A stretch of 62,363 bases of DNA from Hominimerdicola alba (GCF_900109655.1 NZ_FOAT01000012.1:60853-123215), one strand, 5' to 3'; shown: positions 30,680 to 39,007, counted from the first letter of the stretch. Program-made: numbers and translations. The notes: a model not told the origin generated them from the sequence alone.

Positions 30680-33178
30680 TCACCGCTCCGCTTTGGTTAG
30701 CGCATTCCGCTTGTGGCACCTCTGCAAGCCATACGGTCCGCACTTCATCGGCTCAGTTGTGTTGCTCCACTCATCACACACCTTGAAAACTGCATTGATC
30801 TCTCTAACGTCCGCCTGCTTCATGTACTTGGGGTCAGCATTGAAGCACTCCACCCAGATCTCCATAGCTGATACCCTGTCACGCTCAACAAGCTTGATAT
30901 CTCCGTCACCGTCCTGTGCGGACGTACCGCGCGAGCCCCACCACATACGGCGCTGATCTAACGTGTACTTCTGCCAGTTCTCAGGGACAAGCCTGCTGAT
31001 AAACTCTCTTATAATGCCCTCTTTGCCTGATTCCTCTTTATGCTCTGCCTGCTTATCACGCGCAAGCTGTTCAAGTGCTTCATTTAAGAAAAGCGGCTCG
31101 CCTGTTATCCAGTATGCACGAGCTTCTGCCCACACCTGTGATATGATATGGTCGTTGAGGTCTGTGAAAGGACTTAACTTCTTGCGCTCCCTGCAGCAGT
31201 CAACAGGCCAGAACCTACGCTCGCCTGTGGGGTCTCTCAAAAATTCATCATCGTTGGTCGAACCAAAGAACACACATTTACGCTGACGTTCTTCCGCATT
31301 ACGAGCATATGCCGCACGGAAGATATCAGAGTTAAGGGAAAGGAACTGCTTGATACGTGCACTCTCTGACTTCCTGAAAGCACCGAGCTCTGATATCTCT
31401 ACAAGCCATACACCCTGCAGGAGCTCTGCTGCATCCTTGCCCTCGAAAGAGCATATACTGTCATTGAACCACCCGCGAGCCATACGGCGCAAGAGCGTTG
31501 ACTTACCTAAGCCCTGCGAGCCTACGAGGATAAGCATATTATCAAACTTCACTCCGGGTGTCATAGCACGAGCAACACCCGCTACGAACATCTTGCGTGT
31601 AACTGCCCTGGTGTACTCTGTGTCCTCAGCTCCGAGGTAGTCAATGAAAAGAGTGTCTAACCTCTTTACGCCGTCCCACTGCAGACCGTTCAAGAAGTCC
31701 TGCACTTCGTTGAAACTGTGCTGTGCCATGTACAAGCTCAGTGCACTATCTATATTGCCGCGCCCTGCCTGGTTGTATCGTGCTTCCATGAACCAGTACA
31801 AGCCGTTGGTGTCTGCATCTGTCCACATACGTCTGCCTGTGCTGCTGTCCCACGGCAGGGCTCCGAAGATCTCTTTTCTCTCTGCGAAAGCATTGTATGC
31901 GAACTTGTCTTTTATCAGAGGGTCATTGTTCAGCACTATCAGATAGTTGTTGATAGTGTTTTTCAGAATATCACTGTTGACCTTATACTCAAGCTCATCA
32001 CGCCAGTCAGCAGTCAGATCGTCATCGGTAGGAGCTATCTGCTGTGTCACCATGCCCGCTGTCGGTGCAGGAGCTGTCACACTTGCCGCCGCGCTTGCTG
32101 TGCTCAGACCGTTGAAGTCCAGAGCCGCTGCCTGCTGTCTCTCCCTGTTGAGAGTAGCCCTGCAGCCCTTGTCCTGCTCTGCGAACTCGCACATCTTATT
32201 GAACGAGGGCATTTTAGTGATAGGTGTATCAGGGCTCTTGTCCTCGTCCAGATCTCCGAACTTATGCAGGCGTACCATATCGAAAGCGTTTACAAGCTTC
32301 TCACTGCATGGGTCTGTCGCATGATGTGAGAAAAGGAACTTACCGTCATAGACTATCGCACCGCCTGTGGTAGAACCGCCCAGATAAGTATATCTGTCGG
32401 GCATATTATCAACAGGCTCATATATGCCAGGAAGAAAAGCAGCCATAGCCTGCTCAATAGAGTATGTACGGCAGAACGCTCCAACGGTACCTGTCTTTTC
32501 GAGCGGGTCTCCCTGCTTGACTGCAAGAGCCTTGTGAGACACAGCACCGGGCACCTGCGGCCATGAGCTGACGTTGTGCCAGTCTGCATATGTACCGAGC
32601 ACCATGTCAGCGGAGATAAAGGGTGCATCTTTGGTCTTGTAATAGTACTCTGTATCAGAGCACTTTGACGGCCAGTACATCAGACGTGATACATCGAACG
32701 TGGTCTTATCAGCGCACTCAATGCCTATCTGCTGCGCTATACGCCTTGCAATAGGCTCGTATTCATCGGGTGATACAGTTCTGTCAAGCGGAAGGATAAC
32801 ACGTAAGCGGGGCTTGGCTGCTGTGTGCTTTCGTGTGCTGTAAATGCAGTAACTGCAGTTCAGAGCATCGGTCTTAGCTGCTATCATGTCTGTACCCCAC
32901 CCGGGGATATTATCGAAGTCAAGTGTTATGATATCTCTGCCGAGCACGTTAGCAGCCTTACGGCGCGTGCCGTTCAGAGTGCCGCCCACGAAGCCGCCTA
33001 TGTCCTTCAAATCGTCCTGCTGTGTCTTGGGCATACTCATGTACTCTGCATGGGTCTCCGTGCCTACAATTGGCTGTGTGAGCCTTGCATACAATGCTGA
33101 GACTGTCGTATTCTCCTGCCGCCACATCTTACTGTTACGGCTGTTACCTACCGATATAACTATCTGCCTATCCGGCAT
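30680..33178 (-). CDS. VapE-family primase-helicase
   Basis: Encodes 832 aa; ATG after AGGAGTGTAGTCATT. N-terminal part is primase-like (ITLDFDNIPGWGTDM about residue 86; YSTRKHTAAKPRLRVILPLDR about 115). The C half is a virulence-associated E (superfamily 3) helicase: Walker A LVGSQGLGKST, then WLVEISELGAF, FGSTNDDEFLRDPTGERRFWPV and C-terminal SRLVPENWQKYTLDQRRMWWG. It likely melts and primes the phage origin, plausibly iteron cluster 2, which follows its stop codon. Confidence 0.92.
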   Translation of the reverse strand: MPDRQIVISVGNSRNSKMWRQENTTVSALYARLTQPIVGTETHAEYMSMPKTQQDDLKDIGGFVGGTLNGTRRKAANVLGRDIITLDFDNIPGWGTDMIAAKTDALNCSYCIYSTRKHTAAKPRLRVILPLDRTVSPDEYEPIARRIAQQIGIECADKTTFDVSRLMYWPSKCSDTEYYYKTKDAPFISADMVLGTYADWHNVSSWPQVPGAVSHKALAVKQGDPLEKTGTVGAFCRTYSIEQAMAAFLPGIYEPVDNMPDRYTYLGGSTTGGAIVYDGKFLFSHHATDPCSEKLVNAFDMVRLHKFGDLDEDKSPDTPITKMPSFNKMCEFAEQDKGCRATLNRERQQAAALDFNGLSTASAAASVTAPAPTAGMVTQQIAPTDDDLTADWRDELEYKVNSDILKNTINNYLIVLNNDPLIKDKFAYNAFAERKEIFGALPWDSSTGRRMWTDADTNGLYWFMEARYNQAGRGNIDSALSLYMAQHSFNEVQDFLNGLQWDGVKRLDTLFIDYLGAEDTEYTRAVTRKMFVAGVARAMTPGVKFDNMLILVGSQGLGKSTLLRRMARGWFNDSICSFEGKDAAELLQGVWLVEISELGAFRKSESARIKQFLSLNSDIFRAAYARNAEERQRKCVFFGSTNDDEFLRDPTGERRFWPVDCCRERKKLSPFTDLNDHIISQVWAEARAYWITGEPLFLNEALEQLARDKQAEHKEESGKEGIIREFISRLVPENWQKYTLDQRRMWWGSRGTSAQDGDGDIKLVERDRVSAMEIWVECFNADPKYMKQADVREINAVFKVCDEWSNTTEPMKCGPYGLQRCHKRNALTKAER

Positions 33179-33231
33179 AATGACTACACTCCTTTATGTT
33201 AAGCCCTCACCGGAGCGAGGGCATTATATTC

Positions 33232-33594
33232 TTAATATCCTGCGCTGTCGTCCTTTAACCGCTCAGCTAACCGCTCTAACTTCTCAGTGCGGTACATTGA
33301 CACTTTGGGGCGATTACCGAACATGATCTTTAACTGCTGCATCATGATATCAACGTCCGCCATTTCCTCAGATATATGGTTGATATCACCTTTATCTCTC
33401 AGATGCTTGCTCAGTTCCTTGATGAGCTCGGACAGTTCTTCCATAGCAACGATGATCTGAGCATCGGTGCCGTTCTTCTTTATTGTGTCGAGAAGTATCT
33501 TTGTGTCCCACTTATCCGTCTCAATGAGTGTCTGTCTGTGAAAGAGCGGGCTCTCGTACTTCTCGAACCTCGACATATCTACTTTCTTTTCCAT
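33232..33594 (-). CDS. MazG-like nucleotide pyrophosphohydrolase
   Basis: Encodes 120 aa. The helical EEL(S)ELI-KEL ... HISEEMADVDIMMQQLK pattern (about residues 50-88) matches the metal-binding EExxE and ExxD motifs of MazG-like enzymes, which hydrolyse NTPs or alarmones. In phages this can reset nucleotide pools or the stringent signal. Confidence 0.8.
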   Translation of the reverse strand: MEKKVDMSRFEKYESPLFHRQTLIETDKWDTKILLDTIKKNGTDAQIIVAMEELSELIKELSKHLRDKGDINHISEEMADVDIMMQQLKIMFGNRPKVSMYRTEKLERLAERLKDDSAGY

Positions 33595-33595
33595 G

Positions 33596-33940
33596 TTACC
33601 AGTCTACCTCCAATACCGCATCGGGGAATGCTTCACACCGTGCTATCAGTTCTTTGAGAATGCCCGCTATCTCTGCGGTCGTCATAAATGCTCCGTTGAT
33701 AAAGTCGAAGTAACTGTACTTCGCAGAATGCTCTGTCAGCTCCTGCAGAGCCGTCCGGAAGATAGGCAGCATATACTTGACTGACCTGCACGCCCACCGG
33801 GACGGATACTCACCACAGAGCTCTTTCAGCATCTTGCCGGCATTACCGTCAACGTGCATATACTTATGACCGTTGTACTCGTGGAGCGTGCCCTCTGTAC
33901 CGTTTGCCGCCCACGTCCAGAAACCTATACTGTATATCAT
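33596..33940 (-). CDS. Phage early protein of unknown function
   Basis: Encodes 114 aa: aromatic N part (IGFWTWAANGTEGTLHEYNGHKYMHVDG), helical C part. It starts with ATG overlapping the upstream stop by 4 bases, so it belongs to the tightly coupled early operon. No family recognised. Confidence 0.65.
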   Translation of the reverse strand: MIYSIGFWTWAANGTEGTLHEYNGHKYMHVDGNAGKMLKELCGEYPSRWACRSVKYMLPIFRTALQELTEHSAKYSYFDFINGAFMTTAEIAGILKELIARCEAFPDAVLEVDW

Positions 33941-34140
33941 GGTTCTGTGTCCTCCCGCTTGGTGTGCTCTATCCTTCGCTTTTCTCCGTAGCGGGTATTA
34001 AGTACCACCTGACAGCTGCACCGCGGGCAGTCCGTGCACTCGTAGTACTGTGAGCTGAGGTTCATCACGCTAACCGGGACAAGGTACACATCTTCTTTGG
34101 TGGGCTTTATCCGCTCACCGCATACTCCGCATCGTATCAT
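33937..34140 (-). CDS. Small zinc-ribbon protein
   Basis: Encodes 67 aa with CGVCGE (about 4-9) and CTDCPRCSC (about 36-44), two Cys pairs able to bind zinc. Ends basic then acidic. Probably nucleic-acid- or protein-binding; no family recognised. Coupled to both neighbours by 4-base overlaps. Confidence 0.7.
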   Translation of the reverse strand: MIRCGVCGERIKPTKEDVYLVPVSVMNLSSQYYECTDCPRCSCQVVLNTRYGEKRRIEHTKREDTEP

Positions 34141-34850
34141 CGTTTTTCCTCCTGGTTTAATAACTGACCCGCAAACTCGCCGAAATACATCTGCTCAGCT
34201 TTGTGTCTCACACTTGTCGCTTCTTCGAGAGTTGCAAATGTGCCTAGATGATGTCTGAAACCGTTAGCTCTTATCTGGGCGACGTATTTACCCCTTGCGT
34301 TCTTGTATACTCCTAACACACCAGTTTTGTTGCGCGGCGATTTGTGCCTGTTACAGCTATTCTGCTGATATGTACAGATTCTGAGGTTGCATCTTCTGTT
34401 ATCTTTCTTGTCACCGGATATGTGGTCTACGCACAGCCCCTGCGGGCAGTTCATGAGAAAAGCGTGTAGCCGTTTTCCAGTTTTCACATTGACCACGTAG
34501 CCTGTGCTATCAATACTCCAATACAGGTCTTTGATTGCATCAATATCTCGGGTGTCAATGATAAAGCTTTCGGAGTTAGACGTGAACACCCTCGTGCACT
34601 CGCCTAAAACCTCGAATCTGTTTGTTTTCCCTATCAGCTTAGACAGGTACACATTTCGCATACATCCACATGATTTTGTTCTACCATTCACGAGGTGCGT
34701 AGCCCGAATGCTTTTGACCTTGCCACATTTGCATCGGCACACCCACCTTGCGTAAGGTGTTCCACCGGGTGTCCTGTATGGTGTATCCTTGCGTAACACT
34801 GTCAGGTCTCCGAATTCACGCCCGGTTAAGTCGAGTTTTGGGAGCGCCAA
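34137..34850 (-). CDS. HNH endonuclease with AP2 domain (homing-type)
   Basis: Encodes 237 aa from a TTG preceded by AGAGAGGTGATAAAA. Residues 5-60 are a Cys module (DLTGREFGDLTVLR ... WVCRCKCGKVKSI ... SCGCMRN). Residues 110-165 are an HNH core (CVDHISGDKKDNRRCNLRICT). Residues 175-225 are an AP2 DNA-binding domain (TGVLGVYKNARGKYVAQIRANG ... LGTFATLEEA). Typical free-standing phage homing nuclease that copies itself between related phages. The N module is shared with 40491-40988. Confidence 0.87.
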   Translation of the reverse strand: MALPKLDLTGREFGDLTVLRKDTPYRTPGGTPYARWVCRCKCGKVKSIRATHLVNGRTKSCGCMRNVYLSKLIGKTNRFEVLGECTRVFTSNSESFIIDTRDIDAIKDLYWSIDSTGYVVNVKTGKRLHAFLMNCPQGLCVDHISGDKKDNRRCNLRICTYQQNSCNRHKSPRNKTGVLGVYKNARGKYVAQIRANGFRHHLGTFATLEEATSVRHKAEQMYFGEFAGQLLNQEEKR

Positions 34851-34857
34851 TATTTTA

Positions 34858-35055
34858 TCACCTCTCTGTACATTCTTCGTTCAAAAACCGCTGTATGCAA
34901 GTTTTACAGTCTGTCGTGTAATCTTCTGTTGGTATGCACTTAGGCATTTCAGCGCCTACAAGCTTTATCGGGCATACATCAATGCCCTTTTCACGCATGG
35001 TTATCATCAGATCGTAGGCGTTACGCCGCTCTATGTATCTCTCACGATTTCGCAT
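34858..35055 (-). CDS. Small Cys-containing phage protein
   Basis: Encodes 65 aa from the ATG after AGGAGGATAACGACA. Basic N helix (MRNRERYIERRNAY) and a Cys-rich end (CPIKL, KCIP, DCKTCIQRF, EECTER). Possibly zinc-binding; unknown role. Confidence 0.6.
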   Translation of the reverse strand: MRNRERYIERRNAYDLMITMREKGIDVCPIKLVGAEMPKCIPTEDYTTDCKTCIQRFLNEECTER

Positions 35056-35224
35056 TGTCGTTATCCTCCTCATGTTCCTGCTTTGCCCACTCAGCTATAC
35101 CCTCTGCGCAGTCGCAGTAATCACAGTGCCGCAGTTCACGATGTACGCACACGGAACACGATACATCTAAGAGTTTACCGAGCTCCTCAGGAGGGAGAGT
35201 TGCAAGCCATTCCTGATTAGTCAT
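35042..35224 (-). CDS. Small Cys-rich phage protein
   Basis: Encodes 60 aa starting MTNQEWLATLPPEELGKLL, with CSVCVHRELRHCDYCDC (two Cys pairs) in the middle and an acidic end. The TNxEWLxTLPPEEL opening is common in small Firmicute phage proteins. Probably one zinc site; role unknown. Confidence 0.65.
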   Translation of the reverse strand: MTNQEWLATLPPEELGKLLDVSCSVCVHRELRHCDYCDCAEGIAEWAKQEHEEDNDNAKS

Positions 35225-35447
35225 GTCCTGCACCCCCTATTGTCTGCTTGTAGGTGCACACAGCGTACATAGCGAGCTCCCAGATATCTCTAAGACCTAT
35301 TATCGAATCATCGGTAAGCACCGCCCAGTCCCTGCCGAATGTTGTAGCGTTGCCCCGCTGCACTTCCTCGTACCGCCATGTGTCGTAGTCCTTGCCGTCC
35401 TCTACGGCAGTAACTGCATTCTCAAAACAGTGTTCCAGTCTACTCAT
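35217..35447 (-). CDS. Small phage protein of unknown function
   Basis: Encodes 76 aa, ATG after CGGAGGTAATAACA. Largely helical, acidic, aromatic-rich. Overlaps both neighbours by 8 bases. No family recognised. Confidence 0.6.
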   Translation of the reverse strand: MSRLEHCFENAVTAVEDGKDYDTWRYEEVQRGNATTFGRDWAVLTDDSIIGLRDIWELAMYAVCTYKQTIGGAGHD

Positions 35448-35688
35448 TGTTATTACCTCCGAACATCTTTCTCAGCTCAGCTTTTCTTTCAGCTTTTCTT
35501 TTCCGTCTTTCGGCTTCTGTCTCTACGTTCACTATTATGTTTCCTATACCGCATAATGTGGGTAGCACGATCCACATAACTCTGTCAGTGCGGCATCGGT
35601 TCAAGCATATGCAAGTAATCAGAAGCCCGACACCAATAATCAGCTGTATGATACCAGAGACAAAACTACACATATTTGTTATGCGCAT
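35440..35688 (-). CDS. Small membrane protein
   Basis: Encodes 82 aa with two predicted membrane helices (about residues 8-28, SFVSGIIQLIIGVGLLITCIC, and 37-55) and a highly charged cytoplasmic tail (EAERRKRKAERKAELRKMF). Could affect the envelope during early infection, for example exclusion or takeover; role unknown. Confidence 0.65.
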   Translation of the reverse strand: MRITNMCSFVSGIIQLIIGVGLLITCICLNRCRTDRVMWIVLPTLCGIGNIIVNVETEAERRKRKAERKAELRKMFGGNNNE

Positions 35689-35698
35689 CGTATACCTC

Positions 35699-36007
35699 CT
35701 ACCGCTCCATTGTGATCGGTGTGCCTACGGTTCCAACGCTTCCGTTACTGTCGGTAGGCTTGAAGAACTCTCCGGGCATAGGGAACATATATCTGAACAT
35801 CAGATAGTTGGCAGCATCTACAAGGTGCTCCGTGTTGTGGTCTTTCTTGAAAGCATCTATACACAGCTCAGCTGTGGCGAGTGCATCAACTCTACCAGAT
35901 GCAAAGTTATCCCGAGCAGGACCGTACTTGTAGTGTGATACCTCTATCCGAGCCTTGCGCTCCTTGTCGAACTGCTCACTGTAGCTATATTTTAAAACGT
36001 TGTCCAT
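35699..36007 (-). CDS. Conserved phage early protein
   Basis: Encodes 102 aa. The central KKDHNTEHLVDAANYLMFRYMFP and the downstream FKPTDSNGSVGTVG follow a motif common in small early proteins of Firmicute phages. It has a MazG-like look (helical, acidic), but the EExxE motif is not evident. Role unknown. Confidence 0.65.
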   Translation of the reverse strand: MDNVLKYSYSEQFDKERKARIEVSHYKYGPARDNFASGRVDALATAELCIDAFKKDHNTEHLVDAANYLMFRYMFPMPGEFFKPTDSNGSVGTVGTPITMER

Positions 36008-36191
36008 CGTTCATACTCCTTTTCTCAATCAGTTCCTCAGCTTCCTTGTTCTGAGGTATTCCCAGTACATCATTACAGAGCCAACAGTGCGGGTCGAAGT
36101 CTGACACCCACCTGCAGCCGCAGAGCCTGCACTTGAAGCATGGGCGTTTACCTTTCTGCTTCTGGGGCTTGTCCTTTTTCTTCTTACCCAT
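35985..36191 (-). CDS. Basic zinc-ribbon protein
   Basis: Encodes 68 aa: very basic N end (GKKKKDKPQKQKGKR) then CFKCRLCGCRW and HCWLCND, four Cys with extra His able to bind zinc. Likely nucleic-acid-binding. Overlaps neighbours at both ends. Confidence 0.65.
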   Translation of the reverse strand: MGKKKKDKPQKQKGKRPCFKCRLCGCRWVSDFDPHCWLCNDVLGIPQNKEAEELIEKRSMNDGQRFKI

Positions 36192-36396
36192 GCCGTGCTC
36201 TCCTGTTCCAGACGTTCACGACCGCCTTTTCAGTTTTATATTCCTTGTGGGTGCCTGCTCCACACGAACAAGCTATACGATAGTAGCGCATTGTTACCTC
36301 TCCGCGCCAGTCTTTCAAGCACCGCTTCTTTATTGTGACCTCACGTCCGCAGAAAGGACACGGCAGAAGTTCGTTATTTACTGTTGCTTTATTCAT
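36184..36396 (-). CDS. Lar-like restriction alleviation protein
   Basis: Encodes 70 aa from the ATG after GGAGTGATAGCC. ELLPCPFCGREVTI, then ACSCGAG and TEKAVVNVWNRRA give the Lar-like layout: two Cys pairs and the closing A-x-x-x-WN-RR. Rac prophage Lar modulates type I restriction-modification in favour of unmethylated DNA. Family membership is likely; activity is untested. Confidence 0.75.
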   Translation of the reverse strand: MNKATVNNELLPCPFCGREVTIKKRCLKDWRGEVTMRYYRIACSCGAGTHKEYKTEKAVVNVWNRRARHG

Positions 36397-36568
36397 GGCT
36401 ATCACTCCAATGCTTGCACCTGTCGGTCGTTACATCGAATGTGATAACGCATATCCTGCCCTTGCGTATGTTCGACCGCCGACTGCATATCGGTGTGTAG
36501 CCGAGCTGACTGCGCAGATATGAGCAGTGTTTACAGTTAGCACATACCGCTGTGGTTGGTTTCTTCAT
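36389..36568 (-). CDS. Small zinc-finger-like protein
   Basis: Encodes 59 aa from the ATG six bases after GGAGGTA; another ATG two codons upstream is too close. TTAVCANCKHCSYL and later PICSRR, CVITFDV, RCKHW suggest one zinc site. Similar proteins are common in small-gene arrays of gut phages; unknown role. Confidence 0.6.
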   Translation of the reverse strand: MKKPTTAVCANCKHCSYLRSQLGYTPICSRRSNIRKGRICVITFDVTTDRCKHWSDSHE

Positions 36569-36866
36569 TCTCATTACCTCCGAAAAGCCTATGTTCGAGT
36601 GTGCCAAGAACGATCGCGTTAACGAACACCCTCAGCGCACGGTCTGCATTATCGTACTGCCCCATGAACTCAGCTTCATTCGCTATACTGTGAAGCACTT
36701 CCAGAGCCACTTCATGGAAACGTTCTTTGCCAACAGCTTCAACAGTCGGCTGTTCGGCTATGTCTGCTATCGTACTGCACACGTTCTCGGTATCCCTGCA
36801 CCGCTCTTGGTTAGGACAAGTGCTGCACATATACTCTTTCAGGGCTCTTGCATCTATCAGCCGCAT
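36537..36866 (-). CDS. Phage protein with RLIDA(D/R)AL opening
   Basis: Encodes 109 aa. Starts MRLIDARALKEYMCSTC, a motif repeatedly seen in unannotated phage proteins, with QERCRD and ENVCSTIADIAEQPTVEAV following. Helical C half. Overlaps the next gene by 32 bases. Function unknown. Confidence 0.65.
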   Translation of the reverse strand: MRLIDARALKEYMCSTCPNQERCRDTENVCSTIADIAEQPTVEAVGKERFHEVALEVLHSIANEAEFMGQYDNADRALRVFVNAIVLGTLEHRLFGGNENEETNHSGMC

Positions 36867-37132
36867 CAGTTGTCACCGTCCTCTCCGCCGTTGAGTATTC
36901 TTTTTATCCAACATTCGACATTGTCATAGGCATCTTGGAGCGCATCTTGTGCAACTCTCGAATTACAGTAGTGCTGAGCATCGTTAACAGCATCGCTGTA
37001 CGCCTGGTCAACTTTTTCTATTAGCTTTTCGAGAGCTTCTGTGGCTTCTTTCTTAGCCTGTGCGTACCCCTGTGTGTAGCCCTGTCTGAAAGCCTGCTCT
37101 ACTTCATCATTAATGTGTATTGTAGCCTGCAT
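36866..37132 (-). CDS. Helical phage protein of unknown function
   Basis: Encodes 88 aa, almost wholly helical and acidic, with a QGYTQGYAQAKKEATEALEKLIEKVDQAY coiled-coil stretch. No recognised domain. Confidence 0.65.
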   Translation of the reverse strand: MQATIHINDEVEQAFRQGYTQGYAQAKKEATEALEKLIEKVDQAYSDAVNDAQHYCNSRVAQDALQDAYDNVECWIKRILNGGEDGDN

Positions 37133-37135
37133 ATC

Positions 37136-37312
37136 TCACTCCCCCTTGAAGTCCGCGCTCATTCCTATCAGCGGGATAAGGTAAAACCACAGAATACCTA
37201 TCCTGTTGAAGTGTATAGCTGCTATTGTTACGCCTGCTGCTATCATCACGTGTACTATGCCGTTGGCTACGATATGCAGCTGTGCTGCCGTTGAATGCTT
37301 ATTACTGTTCAT
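37136..37312 (-). CDS. Small membrane protein (58 aa)
   Basis: A 58-aa frame starting MNSNKHSTAAQLHIVANG and ending ADFKGE. Residues 12-34 and 38-51 are hydrophobic (VHVMIAAGVTIAAIHF, GILWFYLIPLIGM), two likely membrane helices. It overlaps the upstream gene by 11 bases and fits the gap exactly. Function unknown. Confidence 0.6.
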   Translation of the reverse strand: MNSNKHSTAAQLHIVANGIVHVMIAAGVTIAAIHFNRIGILWFYLIPLIGMSADFKGE

Positions 37313-37556
37313 CGTCTGCGATCTCCCTTATCTTCCGTGTAGTCATTATGCCGTATGATGTTCTGTATGCTTCAAGCCCCTTAGAGTAAAGGAGCTGTGC
37401 TGCCTGTTCATGTGCTGTGTCGAACTCGTACTGTGTCTTGAAGAACTTGCAGCCCTCACACTGCTTAGTCCGGAGGGCTGTGCATTCATCTCCACAGTCG
37501 AAGCAGCATACAGTGCTTCGGTTACCGAGTAAGCACCCTATCAGAGCGCCGTTCAT
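37302..37556 (-). CDS. Cys-rich phage protein
   Basis: Encodes 84 aa with a central zinc-type cluster (VCCFDCGDEC, then CEGCKFF), helical C part. Overlaps the upstream gene by 4 bases. Function unknown. Confidence 0.65.
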   Translation of the reverse strand: MNGALIGCLLGNRSTVCCFDCGDECTALRTKQCEGCKFFKTQYEFDTAHEQAAQLLYSKGLEAYRTSYGIMTTRKIREIADDEQ

Positions 37557-38044
37557 GCCTGCTCCTCCCGCTTAGGCTTCTGGGGTATTGTTATTCCGAG
37601 CACCGTGAAATTGGTATCGAGGTAAGCGCATACTATGTACGATTCGCGGAACTTAAAGTAACCGTATCTCAGGTGCTTAACGCCCTTGAAGTAACCGAGG
37701 AACTTACTGTTTATCCAGATCTCCGTACCACTCTCGGGAGCACGCATCTTAACGAGCTGTGTGCCGCGGTTCGTCTGGAAGATATCATTTGTAAGCTCTA
37801 TGCACATAGAGTTCTTAGCTTCATTGAACATCTGCACGAGGTTCGGCATAGCACGCCTGTCAGGGTGATTGATGTCGAGAACGAACAGTCTGTCAGGTAC
37901 GCTTAACGCTGACTGACCCGTTGGGTCTGCGATATACACGTAACCGTATGTCGTATCTTTCTGAATGCGCATAGCTTCACCTTTCTTGATGCAAGCTTTC
38001 ATTACTTCCTGCTGTATGGTCAGCATATAGTTGTAAAAATCCAT
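37553..38044 (-). CDS. Phage protein of unknown function
   Basis: Encodes 163 aa. N-terminal helix, then a beta-rich body with VPDRLFVLDINHPDRRAM and YGYFKFRESYIVCAYLDTNF. One of the larger proteins of the operon; no family recognised. Confidence 0.65.
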   Translation of the reverse strand: MDFYNYMLTIQQEVMKACIKKGEAMRIQKDTTYGYVYIADPTGQSALSVPDRLFVLDINHPDRRAMPNLVQMFNEAKNSMCIELTNDIFQTNRGTQLVKMRAPESGTEIWINSKFLGYFKGVKHLRYGYFKFRESYIVCAYLDTNFTVLGITIPQKPKREEQA

Positions 38045-38065
38045 GTAAGTTCCTCCGTTCCTGCC

Positions 38066-38407
38066 TTATGCACTCTTACGCCGTTTAAGGTGCTCGATTA
38101 TAGGCTTGATGTCAAATATGGTTACTGTTTTCTTCTCAGCTGCTTCATGGTTCTTGATGTACTCCGTGAACTCCGCTGACTGCTTAGCTAGCCGCTTTCT
38201 GGTTTTGGTGAGTGACTTTTCCAGTGCCTGCACCTTTGCATCATATATGAGTATGGTGATCTGCACCGCTGTGTCAAGCAGCAGCCAGTAATACCCACGT
38301 GCACTTCCTGTTACAAGCTGTGTGATAACAGCGAAGTAAAGGAAGCCCTCCCATATAAAGGCGAATATTGCCGCCGCCATTTCGTCACTGATTTTCTTCC
38401 GTTTCAT
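38066..38407 (-). CDS. Membrane protein with coiled coil
   Basis: Encodes 113 aa; ATG overlaps the upstream stop as ATGA (38404-38407). Two hydrophobic stretches (about residues 9-30 and 38-55), then a basic coiled coil (VQALEKSLTKTRKRLAKQSAEFTEYIKN) and a DIKPIIEHLKRRKSA end. Inner-membrane protein of unknown role. Confidence 0.65.
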   Translation of the reverse strand: MKRKKISDEMAAAIFAFIWEGFLYFAVITQLVTGSARGYYWLLLDTAVQITILIYDAKVQALEKSLTKTRKRLAKQSAEFTEYIKNHEAAEKKTVTIFDIKPIIEHLKRRKSA

Positions 38408-38733
38408 ACTGCACCCGCTTCCTCCCAAGCTTTGTAGAGCTTCAAGCCCTGAATTGCTATCCAGTCCACCATTTCCTCATTTGTTGCCCAAGCTGAGGTA
38501 CTGTCTGAACTGTCCCAAAGCCCGCTCTCATAGAAAAATGCGTGAACTATCTCGTGTCTGAGTACTTCCCTGAGCATCGATATGTCAGGTTCAAACTCAT
38601 AGTCGGTACGAATAACGATAAGTTTTGTGTGTGGGTTACAATATCCGCTCAGTCCGTCAAGTTCCTTATCGTTCTTACTGTTCCTCTGTTCGATACGGTA
38701 TATCGTACCGAGTATACTAACCTGGTTCTTCAT
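38404..38733 (-). CDS. Small HExxH zinc metallopeptidase-like protein
   Basis: Encodes 109 aa from the ATG after AAGGAGGTTGAAAACT. LREVLRHEIVHAFFYESGL carries the HExxH zinc motif and NEEMVDWIAIQG supplies a downstream Glu, an ImmA/IrrE- or SprT-like arrangement without other domains. ImmA-type enzymes cleave phage repressors, so this could relieve one of the phage's HTH regulators or a host factor. It is near the start of the operon controlled by promoter P2. Confidence 0.75.
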   Translation of the reverse strand: MKNQVSILGTIYRIEQRNSKNDKELDGLSGYCNPHTKLIVIRTDYEFEPDISMLREVLRHEIVHAFFYESGLWDSSDSTSAWATNEEMVDWIAIQGLKLYKAWEEAGAV

Positions 38734-38845
38734 AGTTTTCAACCTCCTTGTAGTACTCGATCAGCAGCGGGTCTATGCTCGATATGCTGCGAGCCCACGC
38801 CAGAGCGACAGCCGCCGAGATCAGGATAACAATTATCAAAGCCAC
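38717..38845 (-). CDS. Small membrane peptide (42 aa)
   Basis: A 42-aa frame with GTG start after GAGGTGATACT: one membrane helix (MALIIVILISAAVALAW) and a short acidic tail (YYKEVENYEEPG). It overlaps the next gene's start by 17 bases and leaves only 9 bases to the upstream gene, so it fits the operon spacing. Confidence 0.55.
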   Translation of the reverse strand: MALIIVILISAAVALAWARSISSIDPLLIEYYKEVENYEEPG

Positions 38846-38854
38846 AGTATCACC

Positions 38855-39007
38855 TCATTCCTCTTTACGTTTCTTGGATTCACGTTCAAGTCTGCGGATA
38901 GTTCTCTCAGCTTCTTTTCTGCCGTTTGCAGCAGCAAGAGCACATATTGAGAAACCTAAGGGAGCACCTAAGGCGCAGCCCAGAATAAATAACGCAACTT
39001 CCGTCAT
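38855..39007 (-). CDS. DUF3789-like small membrane protein
   Basis: Encodes 50 aa from the ATG after CGGAGGTGAAAGC. A hydrophobic helix (VALFILGCALGAPLGFSICALAAA) precedes a very charged tail (RKEAERTIRRLERESKKRKEE). Resembles the DUF3789 phage family. First gene after promoter P2 and its operators. Confidence 0.7.
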   Translation of the reverse strand: MTEVALFILGCALGAPLGFSICALAAANGRKEAERTIRRLERESKKRKEE

